DNA of 64,000 nucleotides from Desulfohalovibrio reitneri (GTDB taxonomy: Bacteria; Desulfobacterota; Desulfovibrionia; Desulfovibrionales; Desulfovibrionaceae), in the NCBI RefSeq assembly GCF_000711295.1, contig NZ_JOMJ01000003.1, forward strand, positions 757,001 to 821,000, written 5' to 3'. Positions 40,913 through 50,751 of this stretch are shown here, one piece after another (within the stretch, counting starts at the first letter, position 1; each line of letters begins with the position of its first letter). The position numbers and the translations under genes were made by a program. Below the pieces are notes generated by a model, which was given only the letters and a program-made list of their open reading frames with translations, ran no database searches and was not told the origin of the DNA.

Positions 40913-43216
40913 TTAGGATTTTTCTTCCGCCAAGTACTCCCGCATGAAGTTGAGCAGGTTGTCCATATCCCGCTCCAGCGTGGCGAGGTTGTCGGTCACG
41001 GCCCGCCGGTCATGTTCCCTCGCCGCGAGATCCAGCCGTTTGGCGCTTTCTCCAACGGACATGGCTCCCAGTGTGGTGGCCGCGCCCTTGAGGGAGTGGG
41101 CGAGGTAGCTGAGGCGGTTGAAGTCCTCCCGTTCGGCGGCTTCCCGGATTTCCTCAAGCCGGGCAGGTTCCTCCCGCTGGAAGACGTCGAACATGCGCCG
41201 CAGGAATCCCGCGCGGGAGCGCCGCATCCGTTCCAGCCATTCCCGGTCCATGACCTCTTCAGTCCCATGATCCCCGGAGTCGACCTCCTCCCGACTCGGA
41301 GCGTCCTCGCCCCTGCCACGCAAGACCCTGGACATGGTCGCCAGGACCTCGCCAAGGTTCATGGGCTTGGAGACGTAATCGTCCATTCCGGATTCCAGAA
41401 AACGCTGCCTGTCGCCTCGCAAGGCGTGCGCGGTCATGGCGATGATGGGAATGTGTGGATTGCGGACGCCCTGTTCACCGCCACGAATGCGCCGGGTGAC
41501 TTCCATGCCGTCGATGTCCGGGAGCTGGATGTCCATGAGGACCAGGTCGTAGTCGGCCCGGGCCAGATGGCTGAGTGCGGTGCGGCCGTTGTTGACCGGC
41601 ACCACGCGGTGTCCTTCCTGGCTGAGGATTTCCCCGGCGTACATCTGGTTCACCGGATTGTCCTCCACCAGCAGGATGCGCTGCTTGCGCATGCTGCCGT
41701 GTTCCGCCTCCCCTCCGGTCGCCGCGGCTTTGCCCCCAGTCCGTTCGCCTGAAATGCGGAAGTTGGCGGTAAAACGGAACTCGCTCCCCTTGCCTTCCTC
41801 GGAGCGGACGGAGATGTCTCCACCCATGAGTCGCACGAGCTGTCTTGAAATGGACAATCCAAGGCCGGAGCCGAGGGAGCGACGTTCACCGGAGCCGACC
41901 TGGGTGAAGTTTTCGAAAATTTGCTCGCGCTCCTGCTCGGACATGCCGATGCCGGTGTCGCGCACGGAAAAGCGCAGACAGACAGGATCCCCAGGTGATT
42001 CCGGTGTCTGGTCAACGACTTCCGCCAACGAGACGGTCAGAATGATCTCCCCCTGGTCGGTGAATTTGACTGCGTTGGAGAGGAGATTGTTTATTACTTG
42101 GCGCAGACGGACCGGGTCGCCTTCAAGCTTGCGGGGCACCCATCCCTCCACCAGGCTTTTCATGGCAAGCCCTTTCTTGTGGGACAGGTTGCGGAAAATC
42201 TGGATGGAGCTTTCCAGGGTCTTGAACAGGTCGAAGGGGCGTTCGTCCAGTTCCAGCCTTCCCGCCTCGATGCGGGAGAAGTCCAGGATGTCGTTGAGTA
42301 TGGAGAGGAGGGAGTTGGCCGACTGGTGGACCATCTCCAGGTAATCGCGTTGCTGTGGGGAGAGATCGGTGGCCAACACCAGTTCGGTCATGCCGATTAC
42401 GCCGGTCATGGGAGTGCGAACCTCGTGGCTCATCTTGGCCAGAAACTCGCTTTTGGCGCGGTTGGCCGCCTCCGCCTCCTCCTTGGCCCGGGCCAGTTCC
42501 ATCTCCATGCGCTTGCGCTCGGTGATGTCGCGAAGGGAGGAAAGGGTGGCCGTGTCTCCGTCCCACTCGATCTCCACCACACGCATTTCCACGACTTTGG
42601 GGCCCTGACGGGTGAATACGTCGATCTCGGTTGATTCTCCCGCCACCACGGGAAAACCGAAGTGCTGCCCCACCAGTTCGTCCGCCGGCATGTCGAAAAT
42701 CGCCATAGCGGCGGGGTTGACGAATAGAATCCGTCCGGAAGCATCCATGATGAGGATGCCGTCGGCGTTGTTGGCGATGATCTTTTCCACCCAGTGATTG
42801 CCGGCGGGTGGCAGGGTGGGGCGGGAGCGCTGCCGGGTATCGACGGAGTCGAGGGTGGAGCGCACGGCTTCCAGCAGTTCCGGGCCGTATTCGTCGCGCT
42901 TGAGGAGCGCATGGCCACTGCCGTGCTCGGCCGCGAGTTCCCGAAGCCGCACGTTTTCCTCGAAGAGCAGGGGGACCACACCGATGCCGGTGGGATTGGA
43001 CAACACACGGCGCATCATGCGGCTGGCGGCTTCTTCGTCCTCGGGCAGTCCCAGCAGGATGAGGTCGTACTGGGGGGCCTTGTCGGCAAGCGTCCCCTCG
43101 AGACTGTCGAAATGGCGCAACTGGATGTCCGGGATCCCGGCCAGTCCCCGCATGACGGCTTCCGCCGCTTTCGGGGAGTCCTCGATGAGCATGATCGTCT
43201 TGTCCGGCATGGGCAT
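40913..43216 (-). CDS. Hybrid sensor histidine kinase: pseudo-receiver, PAS, HisKA, HATPase, receiver, Hpt
   Basis: The product is 767 residues from ATG 43216; TTG 43222 is the longest start. The N-terminal receiver-like domain has E12-D13 but Gly56 (LILLGLPED) in place of the phosphoacceptor Asp. A PAS domain follows ([19 protein letters not shown]). The HisKA His is H264 ([10 protein letters not shown]). The HATPase has the N-box [13 protein letters not shown] and [10 protein letters not shown]. The second receiver has D562 in [11 protein letters not shown], and the C-terminal Hpt has H707 ([11 protein letters not shown]). No TM segment is present, so it senses something cytoplasmic. No cognate output regulator is adjacent. 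Confidence 0.92.
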   Translation of the reverse strand: MPMPDKTIMLIEDSPKAAEAVMRGLAGIPDIQLRHFDSLEGTLADKAPQYDLILLGLPEDEEAASRMMRRVLSNPTGIGVVPLLFEENVRLRELAAEHGSGHALLKRDEYGPELLEAVRSTLDSVDTRQRSRPTLPPAGNHWVEKIIANNADGILIMDASGRILFVNPAAMAIFDMPADELVGQHFGFPVVAGESTEIDVFTRQGPKVVEMRVVEIEWDGDTATLSSLRDITERKRMEMELARAKEEAEAANRAKSEFLAKMSHEVRTPMTGVIGMTELVLATDLSPQQRDYLEMVHQSANSLLSILNDILDFSRIEAGRLELDERPFDLFKTLESSIQIFRNLSHKKGLAMKSLVEGWVPRKLEGDPVRLRQVINNLLSNAVKFTDQGEIILTVSLAEVVDQTPESPGDPVCLRFSVRDTGIGMSEQEREQIFENFTQVGSGERRSLGSGLGLSISRQLVRLMGGDISVRSEEGKGSEFRFTANFRISGERTGGKAAATGGEAEHGSMRKQRILLVEDNPVNQMYAGEILSQEGHRVVPVNNGRTALSHLARADYDLVLMDIQLPDIDGMEVTRRIRGGEQGVRNPHIPIIAMTAHALRGDRQRFLESGMDDYVSKPMNLGEVLATMSRVLRGRGEDAPSREEVDSGDHGTEEVMDREWLERMRRSRAGFLRRMFDVFQREEPARLEEIREAAEREDFNRLSYLAHSLKGAATTLGAMSVGESAKRLDLAAREHDRRAVTDNLATLERDMDNLLNFMREYLAEEKS

Positions 43217-43269
43217 TTCCAAGGAATAGGCAGGGTTCTACCCTCGGGAAAGGAATTTGGCAACGACGA

Positions 43270-44697
43270 TCAGCCCTTGATACAGGCCAGTGGCCGGAGG
43301 CGCGCCACCACTCGGGCCAGCCCGCCCCCTTCCGAGGAGCGGGCCACGGCATCCACGTCCTTGTAGGCCTCAGGGGCTTCCTCGGCCAGCCCGGACATGG
43401 ATCCGCTGCGAACGACCACGCCCAGAGATTTGAGTTCACCCAGCAGCTTTTTCCCCTTGTACCGCTTTTTGGCCTGGCTGCGGGAAAGCGAGCGACCGGC
43501 TCCGTGACAGGCGGAATGGAAAGCGGGATTGCCCAACATTCCGGCCAGAATGTAGGACCCAGTTCCCATGCTGCCTCCAACCGGTACGGGTTGGCCCCAG
43601 GTGCGAAGGGAAGAGGGCAGGTCGGGGTGCCCTGGGGGCAGCGCGCGGGTGGCCCCCTTGCGGTGCACCAGGAGGGAGCGCGGAGAGCCGCCGAGTTCGT
43701 GGTTTTCCCACAGGCAGAGGTTGTGGCTGACGTCGAAAAGCAGGGGCATGCGGCTTACGGGCAGCAAGTCGGCCAGGATATTCCGCGCCCGGGCGCATAT
43801 GACCTGCCGGTTGGCCAAGGCGAAGTTGGCCGCCGAGGCCATGGCGGCCAGGTAGTCGTTGGCTGCGGGGGAGCCGAGCGGGGCCGCGGCGAGGTTTTTG
43901 CCGTACGAGGCAAGCCCGTGGCGTGACGCCTCGGCCTCCATGCGGGCCATGGAGTCCGAGGCTATCTGGTGGCCGAAACCGCGCGAGCCGCAGTGGATGG
44001 AGACGGCCGTCATTCCCCGGCGCAAATCGAAGCCCGAGGCGGTTTCGGAATCACCCGGCGATTCGACCTCCTGGACTTCCAGGTAGTGGTTGCCGGAACC
44101 AAGTGAACCCAGTTGTCCCTGGAGCCGCCGCAGGGCGGAAGTGGAAACGGTGGTGGGATCGGCCCCGGGCAGGCGTCCGCCGTGTTCGATGCGCTCCAGG
44201 TCCGCAGGCTCGCCGTATCCCGCGTTCACCGCCCAGACCGCGCCTCCCAGGAGCATGTCCAGGGTCTCGTCCTCATTCAGGTCGAGCCCCCTGGAGGAGG
44301 AGCCGGTGCCAGAGGGGATGTTGCGAAAGAGAGCGTCGGCCACGCTGTCCAGCTTTGGGCGCACCGCACTGGCCGGACAATCCAGCAGGAATGTGCGGAC
44401 CCCGCAAGCGATGTCGAAGCCCACGGCTCCGGCGGAAACGAGGCCAGTCTTGGGATGAAAGGCGGCCACGCCGCCGATGGGGAAGCCGAAGCCCTGGTGG
44501 GCGTCGGGCATTGCGTGGACGCGGCCAACCACGCCGGGGAGGGAAGCCGCGGCAGCCAGTTGGTCGAGGGTGATGTCGTCGAGGTGGCGCACTAACTCAG
44601 GGGCCATGTGCACCACCCCTTCGACGCGCATGCCCCCTGTGCGCGGCAAGAGCCAGGCGAAGTCGTTCAGCCGCTCGAGTCGCGCCAGGGCGGACAT
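43270..44697 (-). CDS. rtcB: RtcB-family RNA ligase
   Basis: The 475-residue protein carries the RtcB signatures: VHAMPDAHQGFGFPIGGVAA, the Mn-binding GFDIACGVR (Asp, Cys), HCGSRGFGHQIASD, DVSHNLC, and the guanylated His in ACHGAGRSLSR. The C-terminus YKDVDAVARSSEGGGLARVVARLRP is typical. RtcB joins 2',3'-cyclic phosphate (or 3'-P) and 5'-OH RNA ends using GTP. No archease or RtcR neighbour is present; instead it follows the ACT-domain gene by 12 bases. Confidence 0.93.
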   Translation of the reverse strand: MSALARLERLNDFAWLLPRTGGMRVEGVVHMAPELVRHLDDITLDQLAAAASLPGVVGRVHAMPDAHQGFGFPIGGVAAFHPKTGLVSAGAVGFDIACGVRTFLLDCPASAVRPKLDSVADALFRNIPSGTGSSSRGLDLNEDETLDMLLGGAVWAVNAGYGEPADLERIEHGGRLPGADPTTVSTSALRRLQGQLGSLGSGNHYLEVQEVESPGDSETASGFDLRRGMTAVSIHCGSRGFGHQIASDSMARMEAEASRHGLASYGKNLAAAPLGSPAANDYLAAMASAANFALANRQVICARARNILADLLPVSRMPLLFDVSHNLCLWENHELGGSPRSLLVHRKGATRALPPGHPDLPSSLRTWGQPVPVGGSMGTGSYILAGMLGNPAFHSACHGAGRSLSRSQAKKRYKGKKLLGELKSLGVVVRSGSMSGLAEEAPEAYKDVDAVARSSEGGGLARVVARLRPLACIKG

Positions 44698-44709
44698 GGC
44701 CAGGTTCTC

Positions 44710-45141
44710 CTACATGCCGTAGAGGGTTTCCCCCGGTATGATGCGGACACCGTTTTTCTCCAGGGTCTGCAGGGCCTGGTCGGTGCGGTCGAAGCGGAAG
44801 ATGATGACGGCGTGCTGGCCGCTCTGCTGCACGAAGGCGTACATGTATTCCACGTTGACGTCCTCGTTATCCAGCATTTCCAGGAGTTTGTGCAGGCCGC
44901 CCGGAGTGTCCGGCACTTCCACGGCCACCACGGAGGTCCGTCCCACGGTGAAGCCCTTGTCCTTGAGGGCGTTCTTGGCCTTCTCGAAATCGGAGACTAT
45001 GAGGCGCAGGATGCCGAAATCCGAGGTATCGGCCAGGGAGAGGGCGCGGATGTTGATCTTCGCGTCGCTCAGGACCTTGGTGACTTCGGCCAGGCGGCCG
45101 GCGCGGTTTTCCAGAAAGACGGAGAGTTGATCGACCTTCAT
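44710..45141 (-). CDS. Tandem ACT-domain protein associated with PaaK
   Basis: The 143-residue protein is made of two ACT domains: [20 protein letters not shown] (about 1-67) and [19 protein letters not shown] (about 70-143). The gene is 15 bases downstream of the phenylacetate-CoA-ligase-like gene, a pairing common in anaerobes. ACT domains usually bind amino acids, so an aromatic amino acid or keto-acid signal modulating the ligase is a reasonable guess. Confidence 0.88.
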   Translation of the reverse strand: MKVDQLSVFLENRAGRLAEVTKVLSDAKINIRALSLADTSDFGILRLIVSDFEKAKNALKDKGFTVGRTSVVAVEVPDTPGGLHKLLEMLDNEDVNVEYMYAFVQQSGQHAVIIFRFDRTDQALQTLEKNGVRIIPGETLYGM

Positions 45142-45156
45142 TGTCGTCCTCGCTTG

Positions 45157-46464
45157 TTAGGCCGTGTTGATGCGACGGTCCAGGATGCGCTTGGCCTTGC
45201 CCTGGCTGCGTTCGATGCTGCGGGGCTCGACCAGCTTCACCTTGGCGGAGACGCCGAGGAAATCCTTGATGTTGCGCTGGATTTCCCCTTCGCGCCGCTG
45301 GAGGTTCTTGATCTCGTCGGAGAAGAGTTCCTCGTCCACTTCCACCTCGATGGTCAGAGTGTCCATGCTGCCCGCGCGGTCCACGATGAGCTGATAGTGG
45401 GGCGTCAGGCCATGGGTTTCAAGGAGCAGGGACTCGATCTGGGAGGGGAACACGTTGACGCCACGGATGATGAGCATGTCGTCGCTGCGGCCCATGATGC
45501 GCTTCATGCGCGTGAAGGTTCGGCCACAGCGGCAGGGCTCGGGAATCAGGGATGTCAGATCGCGGGTACGGTAGCGAACGAGGGGGATGGCTTCCTTGGT
45601 CAGGGTGGTGATGACCAGCTCGCCGGTTTCCCCCATGGGCAGTTGTTCGCCGGAGACTGGATCGATTATCTCCAGCAGGAAGTGGTCCTCCTGCATGTGC
45701 AGGCCAGCCTGGGCCTCGGCGCATTCCATGCCCACGCCCGGCCCCATGACTTCGGAGAGCCCGTAGATGTCCAGGGCTTTGATGTCCAGCTTGCGCTCGA
45801 TGTCATGGCGCATTTCCTCGGTCCAGGGCTCGGCGCCGAAGATTCCCGCCCGGAGGGGCAACTCGGCCAGGTTTATTCCGATATCCAGAGCGGTTTCGTA
45901 CAGATGCAGCACGTAGGATGGGGTGCAGCAGATGAAGTCGGCTCCGAAATCCCGCAGCAACATGGCTTGGCGCTTGGTGCCTCCGCCGGAAACCGGTACG
46001 GTGGTGGCGCCCAGCCGTTCGCAGCCGTAGTGCGCGCCCAGGCCGCCGGTGAAGAGGCCGTAGCCGTAACCGTTGTGGATGACGTCCTTGGGGGTGGCCC
46101 CGGCCATGGCCAGGCAACGGGCCATGAGTTCGGCCCAGGTGTCGATGTCGCGCTGGGTATAGCCGACCACGGTGGCCTTGCCCGTGGTGCCGGAAGAGGC
46201 GTGTACGCGAACCACGTTTTCCCTTGGCACGGCGAACATGCCAAAGGGGTAATGGTTGCGAAGATCCTGCTTCTCGGTGAACGGAAGCAGGTTGAGCTGG
46301 GAAAGGCTGCTCACATCGTCGGGCTTGACCCCGGCCTCGTCGAACTGTTTCCGGTAAAAGGGAACGTTGGCGTAGACGCGGGCGAGCTGGTTCTTGAGGC
46401 GGGAAAGTTGCAGCGCCTCGAGTTCCTCCCTGGGCATCGTCTCCTTCTTGACGTCGAACAACAT
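45157..46464 (-). CDS. Phenylacetate-CoA ligase family enzyme
   Basis: The 435-residue adenylate-forming enzyme has [16 protein letters not shown] as the P-loop-like A3 motif. [17 protein letters not shown] is the A5 region and [19 protein letters not shown] the A7/A8 region. The C-terminal Lys-bearing part ([17 protein letters not shown]) completes it. The length fits PaaK. In anaerobes such enzymes activate aryl acids made from aromatic amino acids, giving ATP when run in reverse with indolepyruvate/phenylpyruvate oxidoreductases. GGAGCCGCT precedes the ATG. Its substrate is not fixed by the sequence. Confidence 0.88.
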   Translation of the reverse strand: MLFDVKKETMPREELEALQLSRLKNQLARVYANVPFYRKQFDEAGVKPDDVSSLSQLNLLPFTEKQDLRNHYPFGMFAVPRENVVRVHASSGTTGKATVVGYTQRDIDTWAELMARCLAMAGATPKDVIHNGYGYGLFTGGLGAHYGCERLGATTVPVSGGGTKRQAMLLRDFGADFICCTPSYVLHLYETALDIGINLAELPLRAGIFGAEPWTEEMRHDIERKLDIKALDIYGLSEVMGPGVGMECAEAQAGLHMQEDHFLLEIIDPVSGEQLPMGETGELVITTLTKEAIPLVRYRTRDLTSLIPEPCRCGRTFTRMKRIMGRSDDMLIIRGVNVFPSQIESLLLETHGLTPHYQLIVDRAGSMDTLTIEVEVDEELFSDEIKNLQRREGEIQRNIKDFLGVSAKVKLVEPRSIERSQGKAKRILDRRINTA

Positions 46465-46638
46465 AGCGGCTCCTTGGCGGGATGAAAAAGGGCAAGCTGC
46501 ATGCCCGAATTCATTTAAGTGCCCGAAGTCGCCGGTCTACGTCAAGAATGCCTCCCGGTTCTTCTTGCCAACGTCCCTTTGCCGTGGGATAGGGGAGGCT
46601 CCCGCAACGCCAAACCCTTTCCTCAAGATATCAGAACC

Positions 46639-47460
46639 ATGCGCAAGACCTTCTTTTTTCTTGTTTTTCTTTGCCTAGTTTCGCCGGTTTCCGCGTCCGG
46701 GGATGCCTCGTCCATCCGTATTGACTTCGACAACCTCGACGGGTTCGAGCATATCGAGTTTCCCAATAACGAGCCCACGGTTTTCGAGATCGTGGAGAAG
46801 GACGACGGTTCGGTGCTTCGGATGGCGGCCAACGCCACCATGTCCGGCATGCTCTACGACAAGACGATCGACATTTACGAGACACCCTACATGACTTGGC
46901 GCTGGAAAGTGAGCAACGTCTACGAAAAGGGCGACATCACGGAGAAGGATACGGACGACAGCCCGTTGCGGATCTTTCTCCTGTTTGACACCGGTCCGGA
47001 TTTCGAGAGCTTTTTCGCCCGCATGAAGTACAATGTTTTCAAGACGTTTTATGGCGACGCCGCTCCGCGCAGTTCCCTGATTTACATGTGGGGCAGTCAA
47101 GAGCGCGACGGCCGCATCATCGAGGATTGGGAGTCCAATCTCATCAACCTGGTTCTGCAGCAACAGGGCAGCGGGAACGTTGGCAAATGGATGGTTGAAC
47201 GCGCCAACCTTCTGGAGGATTACCGCCAAGCCTTCGGCATGGAACCTTCCCATACCGCCCGCCTCATGGTCAGCGCCGATTCCGACGACACGGAGGAAGA
47301 GGCCGTATCCTGCGTCGATTTCATCGAGTTTTCCGCCGCTCCCTTGCCTTCGGCCAATGGGGAAGGCATAGAATCAGGTATGAAGTCCCCGGATGAACCG
47401 GGGAAGGATACCAGCCAAGCCGCCAACGCCAGTCTGGCCAACGCGGCTTCGTCCGAGTAA
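46639..47460 (+). CDS. DUF3047 domain-containing exported protein
   Basis: The product is 273 residues from ATG 46639. A clear signal peptide (about 1-20, MRKTFFFLVFLCLVSPVSAS) is followed by a DUF3047-like domain. Its features are MTWRWKVSNVYEKGDITEKD, PLRIFLLFD, LIYMWGSQERDGRI and ARLMVSADSDDTEEEA. The fold is thought to be a beta-sandwich; function is not known. A low-complexity Ala/Ser-rich tail of about 45 residues closes it. It heads the transcript that leads into gnd-zwf-pgl. Confidence 0.8.
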   Translation: MRKTFFFLVFLCLVSPVSASGDASSIRIDFDNLDGFEHIEFPNNEPTVFEIVEKDDGSVLRMAANATMSGMLYDKTIDIYETPYMTWRWKVSNVYEKGDITEKDTDDSPLRIFLLFDTGPDFESFFARMKYNVFKTFYGDAAPRSSLIYMWGSQERDGRIIEDWESNLINLVLQQQGSGNVGKWMVERANLLEDYRQAFGMEPSHTARLMVSADSDDTEEEAVSCVDFIEFSAAPLPSANGEGIESGMKSPDEPGKDTSQAANASLANAASSE

Positions 47461-47502
47461 CGCGGCTGCCCCGGCCGTCTCCTCGGACGAAGGGGAGACG
47501 AC

Positions 47503-48276
47503 ATGGCGGAGCAAACGCGGGCATTCAGTATCCTTGTTCTGACGTGTTGCCTGCTCTGTCTTCCGCTGTCCGCGGAAGGCGGCGTGGATAATTCGTTGTA
47601 CGCGGACCTCCTGGCCGAGCACGTCACGGCCGACGGCTTGGTGGACTACCAGGGATTGCGGGCGGATCAGGCGAAGCTCGCGAACTATTTGGATGTTCTC
47701 GCGAGGACCGAACCGGACGTCTTGCCCAGGTTGGAACGTAAAGCGTTTTTCATCAACACATATAACGCCTGGACCCTCAAGCTCATCCTCGACCACTGGC
47801 CGGTGGACTCCATCAAGGACATCGGCGGCTGGTTCGGAAGCCCTTGGGATATCGAATTCATCCCCTTGGACGAGAATCAAGTCTCCCTGGATCACATCGA
47901 GCACGACATCCTGCGTCCCGAATTCAATGACCCGCGCATCCACTTCGCGGTCAACTGCGCCTCCATGGGCTGTCCCAAGCTCATGGACGAACCGTTTTCC
48001 GCGGGCAGGCTTGATGAACAACTTGATCGACGCACCTGGGCCACCATCAACGATCCCGACTATGTACGACTGGAAGGAGGCACGCTGTATGTCAGCGAAA
48101 TATTCGACTGGTTCCAGGAGGACTGGGGCGGCGAGGATGAGGTAGCGCTCTTTGTGAAACGCTTCGCGGACAAGGGGTTGGCTTCCCGCATCGGGGCCGT
48201 GGGGAATGATCTGGAGTTGAAGTACATCGACTACGACTGGTCACTCAACGATGCCCGCAAGGGAGGCACTAAATGA
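47503..48276 (+). CDS. DUF547 domain-containing exported protein
   Basis: The 257-residue protein has a signal peptide (about 1-26). DUF547 motifs include LVDYQGLRADQ, AFFINTYNAWTLKLILDHWP, and IHFAVNCASMGCPKL, where a Cys pair marks a possible active site. LYVSEIFDWFQEDWGG lies near the end. DUF547 is distantly related to papain/transglutaminase-like folds by fold prediction in the literature, but its activity is not established. Its stop overlaps the gnd ATG by 4 bases. Confidence 0.85.
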   Translation: MAEQTRAFSILVLTCCLLCLPLSAEGGVDNSLYADLLAEHVTADGLVDYQGLRADQAKLANYLDVLARTEPDVLPRLERKAFFINTYNAWTLKLILDHWPVDSIKDIGGWFGSPWDIEFIPLDENQVSLDHIEHDILRPEFNDPRIHFAVNCASMGCPKLMDEPFSAGRLDEQLDRRTWATINDPDYVRLEGGTLYVSEIFDWFQEDWGGEDEVALFVKRFADKGLASRIGAVGNDLELKYIDYDWSLNDARKGGTK

Positions 48277-49178
48277 AGCTGGCAATGATCGGACTTGGCC
48301 GCATGGGCTACAACATGGCCGCGCGGCTGGCCAGGGGAGGACACGAGGTGGTGGCGTACAACCGGACTTTCGAAAAGGCCAGGGAACTGGCCGATGCGGA
48401 GAAGGGCGTCACGCCGGTCGAAACGCTTGAAGATACGGTGGCGGAACTCGATACGCCCCGAGTCATCTGGATGATGCTCCCTGCTGGCGAAGTGGTGGAC
48501 GAGAACGTGGACGCGCTGCTCCCCATGCTGTCCAAAGGCGACCTGCTCGTGGACGGGGGCAACTCCTGGTACAAGGACGCCCCGCTCAGAGCCGCCCAGG
48601 CGGGTGAACGGGGGGTCGGCTTCATGGACGTGGGCACCAGCGGTGGCGTCTGGGGGCTGACAGAAGGGTACTGCCTTATGGCCGGTGGGACACGGGACGA
48701 TTTCAGACTGCTGGAACCGGCACTGCGGGTCCTGGCCCCAGAGCGCGGCTACATCCATTGCGGCGGCCCGGGAGCGGGACATTTCGTGAAGATGGTCCAC
48801 AACGGCATCGAGTACGGCATGATGCAGGCCTACGCGGAAGGATTCGCCATCATGGAGGACTCGGAATACGCAGCGGGCATCGACTACTCAACCCTTTCGG
48901 AAACCTGGAACCACGGCAGCGTCATTCGTTCCTGGCTTCTGGAACTGGCCAGGGATGCCTTTCGCGAGGACCCGGGGCTGGATTCCATCAAGGGGTGGGT
49001 CGAGGACTCAGGCGAAGGCCGGTGGACAGTGCAGCAGGCCGTGGAGAGCGGCACCCCGGCTCCGGTCATTACCCTTTCGCTCATGGAGCGTTTCCGTTCC
49101 CGCCGGGAAAACGCCTTTGCCGATCGGGTGCTGGCCGCCTTGCGCCACGCCTTCGGCGGGCACGCCGTGAAAAGGTAG
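48273..49178 (+). CDS. gnd: 6-phosphogluconate dehydrogenase, decarboxylating (short YqeC/GntZ type)
   Basis: The 301-residue enzyme converts 6-phosphogluconate to ribulose 5-phosphate and CO2. The Rossmann motif is GLGRMG. N30-R31-T32 after beta 2 resembles the 2'-phosphate site of NADP-using members. FMDVGTSGGVWGL and CGGPGAGHFVKMVHNGIEYG carry the catalytic Lys and His-Asn. It is the short form (about 300 residues) rather than the 470-residue E. coli type. It is followed 7 bases later by zwf. Confidence 0.93.
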   Translation: MKLAMIGLGRMGYNMAARLARGGHEVVAYNRTFEKARELADAEKGVTPVETLEDTVAELDTPRVIWMMLPAGEVVDENVDALLPMLSKGDLLVDGGNSWYKDAPLRAAQAGERGVGFMDVGTSGGVWGLTEGYCLMAGGTRDDFRLLEPALRVLAPERGYIHCGGPGAGHFVKMVHNGIEYGMMQAYAEGFAIMEDSEYAAGIDYSTLSETWNHGSVIRSWLLELARDAFREDPGLDSIKGWVEDSGEGRWTVQQAVESGTPAPVITLSLMERFRSRRENAFADRVLAALRHAFGGHAVKR

Positions 49179-49185
49179 GTGAACC

Positions 49186-50751
49186 ATGCCCAAAAAGGAT
49201 ACGGGGATACCCGACAAGCCTTCCGCCTTCATCGAGGGCGAGGCCCAGGGCGGCGTGGAGACCGGCCAATGTCTGCTGGAGCGCGTTACCGAGCCCTGCT
49301 GCATCGTCATCTTCGGCGCCACGGGCGACCTGACCTCGCGCAAGCTCTTTCCGGCCCTGCACCATCTCTTCGTCAGCGGCGGGCTGCCTGAGCGGTTCGC
49401 CGTGGTTGGCGCCTCCCGCAGCGAGTTGGACCACGACGCCTTCCGCGAGAAGATGCGGGAAGCCGCGGCCAATGGCGGTGGCCAGCCCGGCCACTGGGAA
49501 GCCATGGCCAGGCACGTGTTCTACCAATCAATCGATTACTCCAAGCCTGAATCTTTTGATCGGCTGGCGGTGTTTCTCGGCGAACTTGACGAGGAAATGG
49601 GGCTTGCCGGCAACCGGGTGTTCTATTTGGCCGTGCCTCCCACGGCGTACAAGGTGATTTCCAGCCGGTTGGGCGGAGCCGGCATGACCCGGGAGCGTTC
49701 GCCCGATGAGGGGTACTCCCGGTTGGTGGTGGAGAAGCCCTTCGGTCATGACCTGGACTCGGCCATGGCCTTGGACGCCGCACTCCACGAGAGTTTCGAG
49801 GAACATCAGATTTACCGCATCGACCACTATCTGGCCAAGGAGACGGTGCAGAATGTGGCCCTGCTGCGATTCGCCAACTCCATCTTCGAGCCCATATGGA
49901 ACCGCCGTTACATTCAGTCGGTGCGCATCACGGCTGCCGAAAGCCTGGGCGTGGGGCACCGGGCTGGCTACTACGACCATGCCGGCGTGCTGCGGGACAT
50001 GTTCCAGAACCACATGATGCAGTTGCTGTCCCTGTGCGCCATGGAGCCGCCGTCCATTTTCGAGGGAGAGCGGGTTCGCGACGAAAAGACCAAGGTGTAC
50101 GGCGCGTTGCAGCCCATGAATCTGGACCGGCTTGAGAATCGGCTCGTGTTGGGGCAGTATTCTTCCGGAGTGGTGGAAGGCGAGAAGGTCGCTTCCTACA
50201 TCGACGAACCAGGCGTGGCCGAGGACTCCCGCACCCCGACCTACGCCGCCATGAAGGTCCACTTGGACAACTGGCGCTGGCAAGGAGTTCCGTTCTATCT
50301 CATTTCCGGTAAGAGGCTGGCTGAGAAGCGCACAGAGATCGCGGTGCAGTTCAAGGAAGTGCCCTGTTCCATGTTCCGCCACATTCTCGGCGAACATATC
50401 ACGACCAACCGCCTTACCCTTGGCATCCAACCGCGCGAGGAAATCAGCCTGACCTTCCAAACCAAGGCGCCGGGACCCAAGGTGTGCCTGCGCAGCGTGC
50501 TTATGCACTTCGACTATTACCAGGGGCATCAGGGCCCGGTGCTGGACGCCTACGAGAAGGTTCTGCTGGACGTGATGATGGGCGACCACACGCTTTTTTG
50601 GCGGCAGGACGGGGTCAACCTCTGCTGGAGTTTCCTCACGCCGATACTCGATGCCTGCGGCGAGAGGAACATGCTGTATCTTTACCGCGCGGGATCCTGG
50701 GGGCCCCAGGAAGCCTCACGCGTCATACCGGAAGACATGGAGTTGCGATGA
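49186..50751 (+). CDS. zwf: Glucose-6-phosphate 1-dehydrogenase
   Basis: The 521-residue enzyme oxidises glucose 6-phosphate with NAD(P). It has the dinucleotide-binding IFGATGDLTSRKLFPALHHL, VVEKPFGHDLDSA, and the active-site RIDHYLAKETVQN with catalytic His. GVPFYLISGKRLAEKRTEI lies near the substrate site. The stop overlaps the pgl ATG by 4 bases, so the three oxidative-branch enzymes are coupled in the order gnd-zwf-pgl. Confidence 0.95.
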   Translation: MPKKDTGIPDKPSAFIEGEAQGGVETGQCLLERVTEPCCIVIFGATGDLTSRKLFPALHHLFVSGGLPERFAVVGASRSELDHDAFREKMREAAANGGGQPGHWEAMARHVFYQSIDYSKPESFDRLAVFLGELDEEMGLAGNRVFYLAVPPTAYKVISSRLGGAGMTRERSPDEGYSRLVVEKPFGHDLDSAMALDAALHESFEEHQIYRIDHYLAKETVQNVALLRFANSIFEPIWNRRYIQSVRITAAESLGVGHRAGYYDHAGVLRDMFQNHMMQLLSLCAMEPPSIFEGERVRDEKTKVYGALQPMNLDRLENRLVLGQYSSGVVEGEKVASYIDEPGVAEDSRTPTYAAMKVHLDNWRWQGVPFYLISGKRLAEKRTEIAVQFKEVPCSMFRHILGEHITTNRLTLGIQPREEISLTFQTKAPGPKVCLRSVLMHFDYYQGHQGPVLDAYEKVLLDVMMGDHTLFWRQDGVNLCWSFLTPILDACGERNMLYLYRAGSWGPQEASRVIPEDMELR

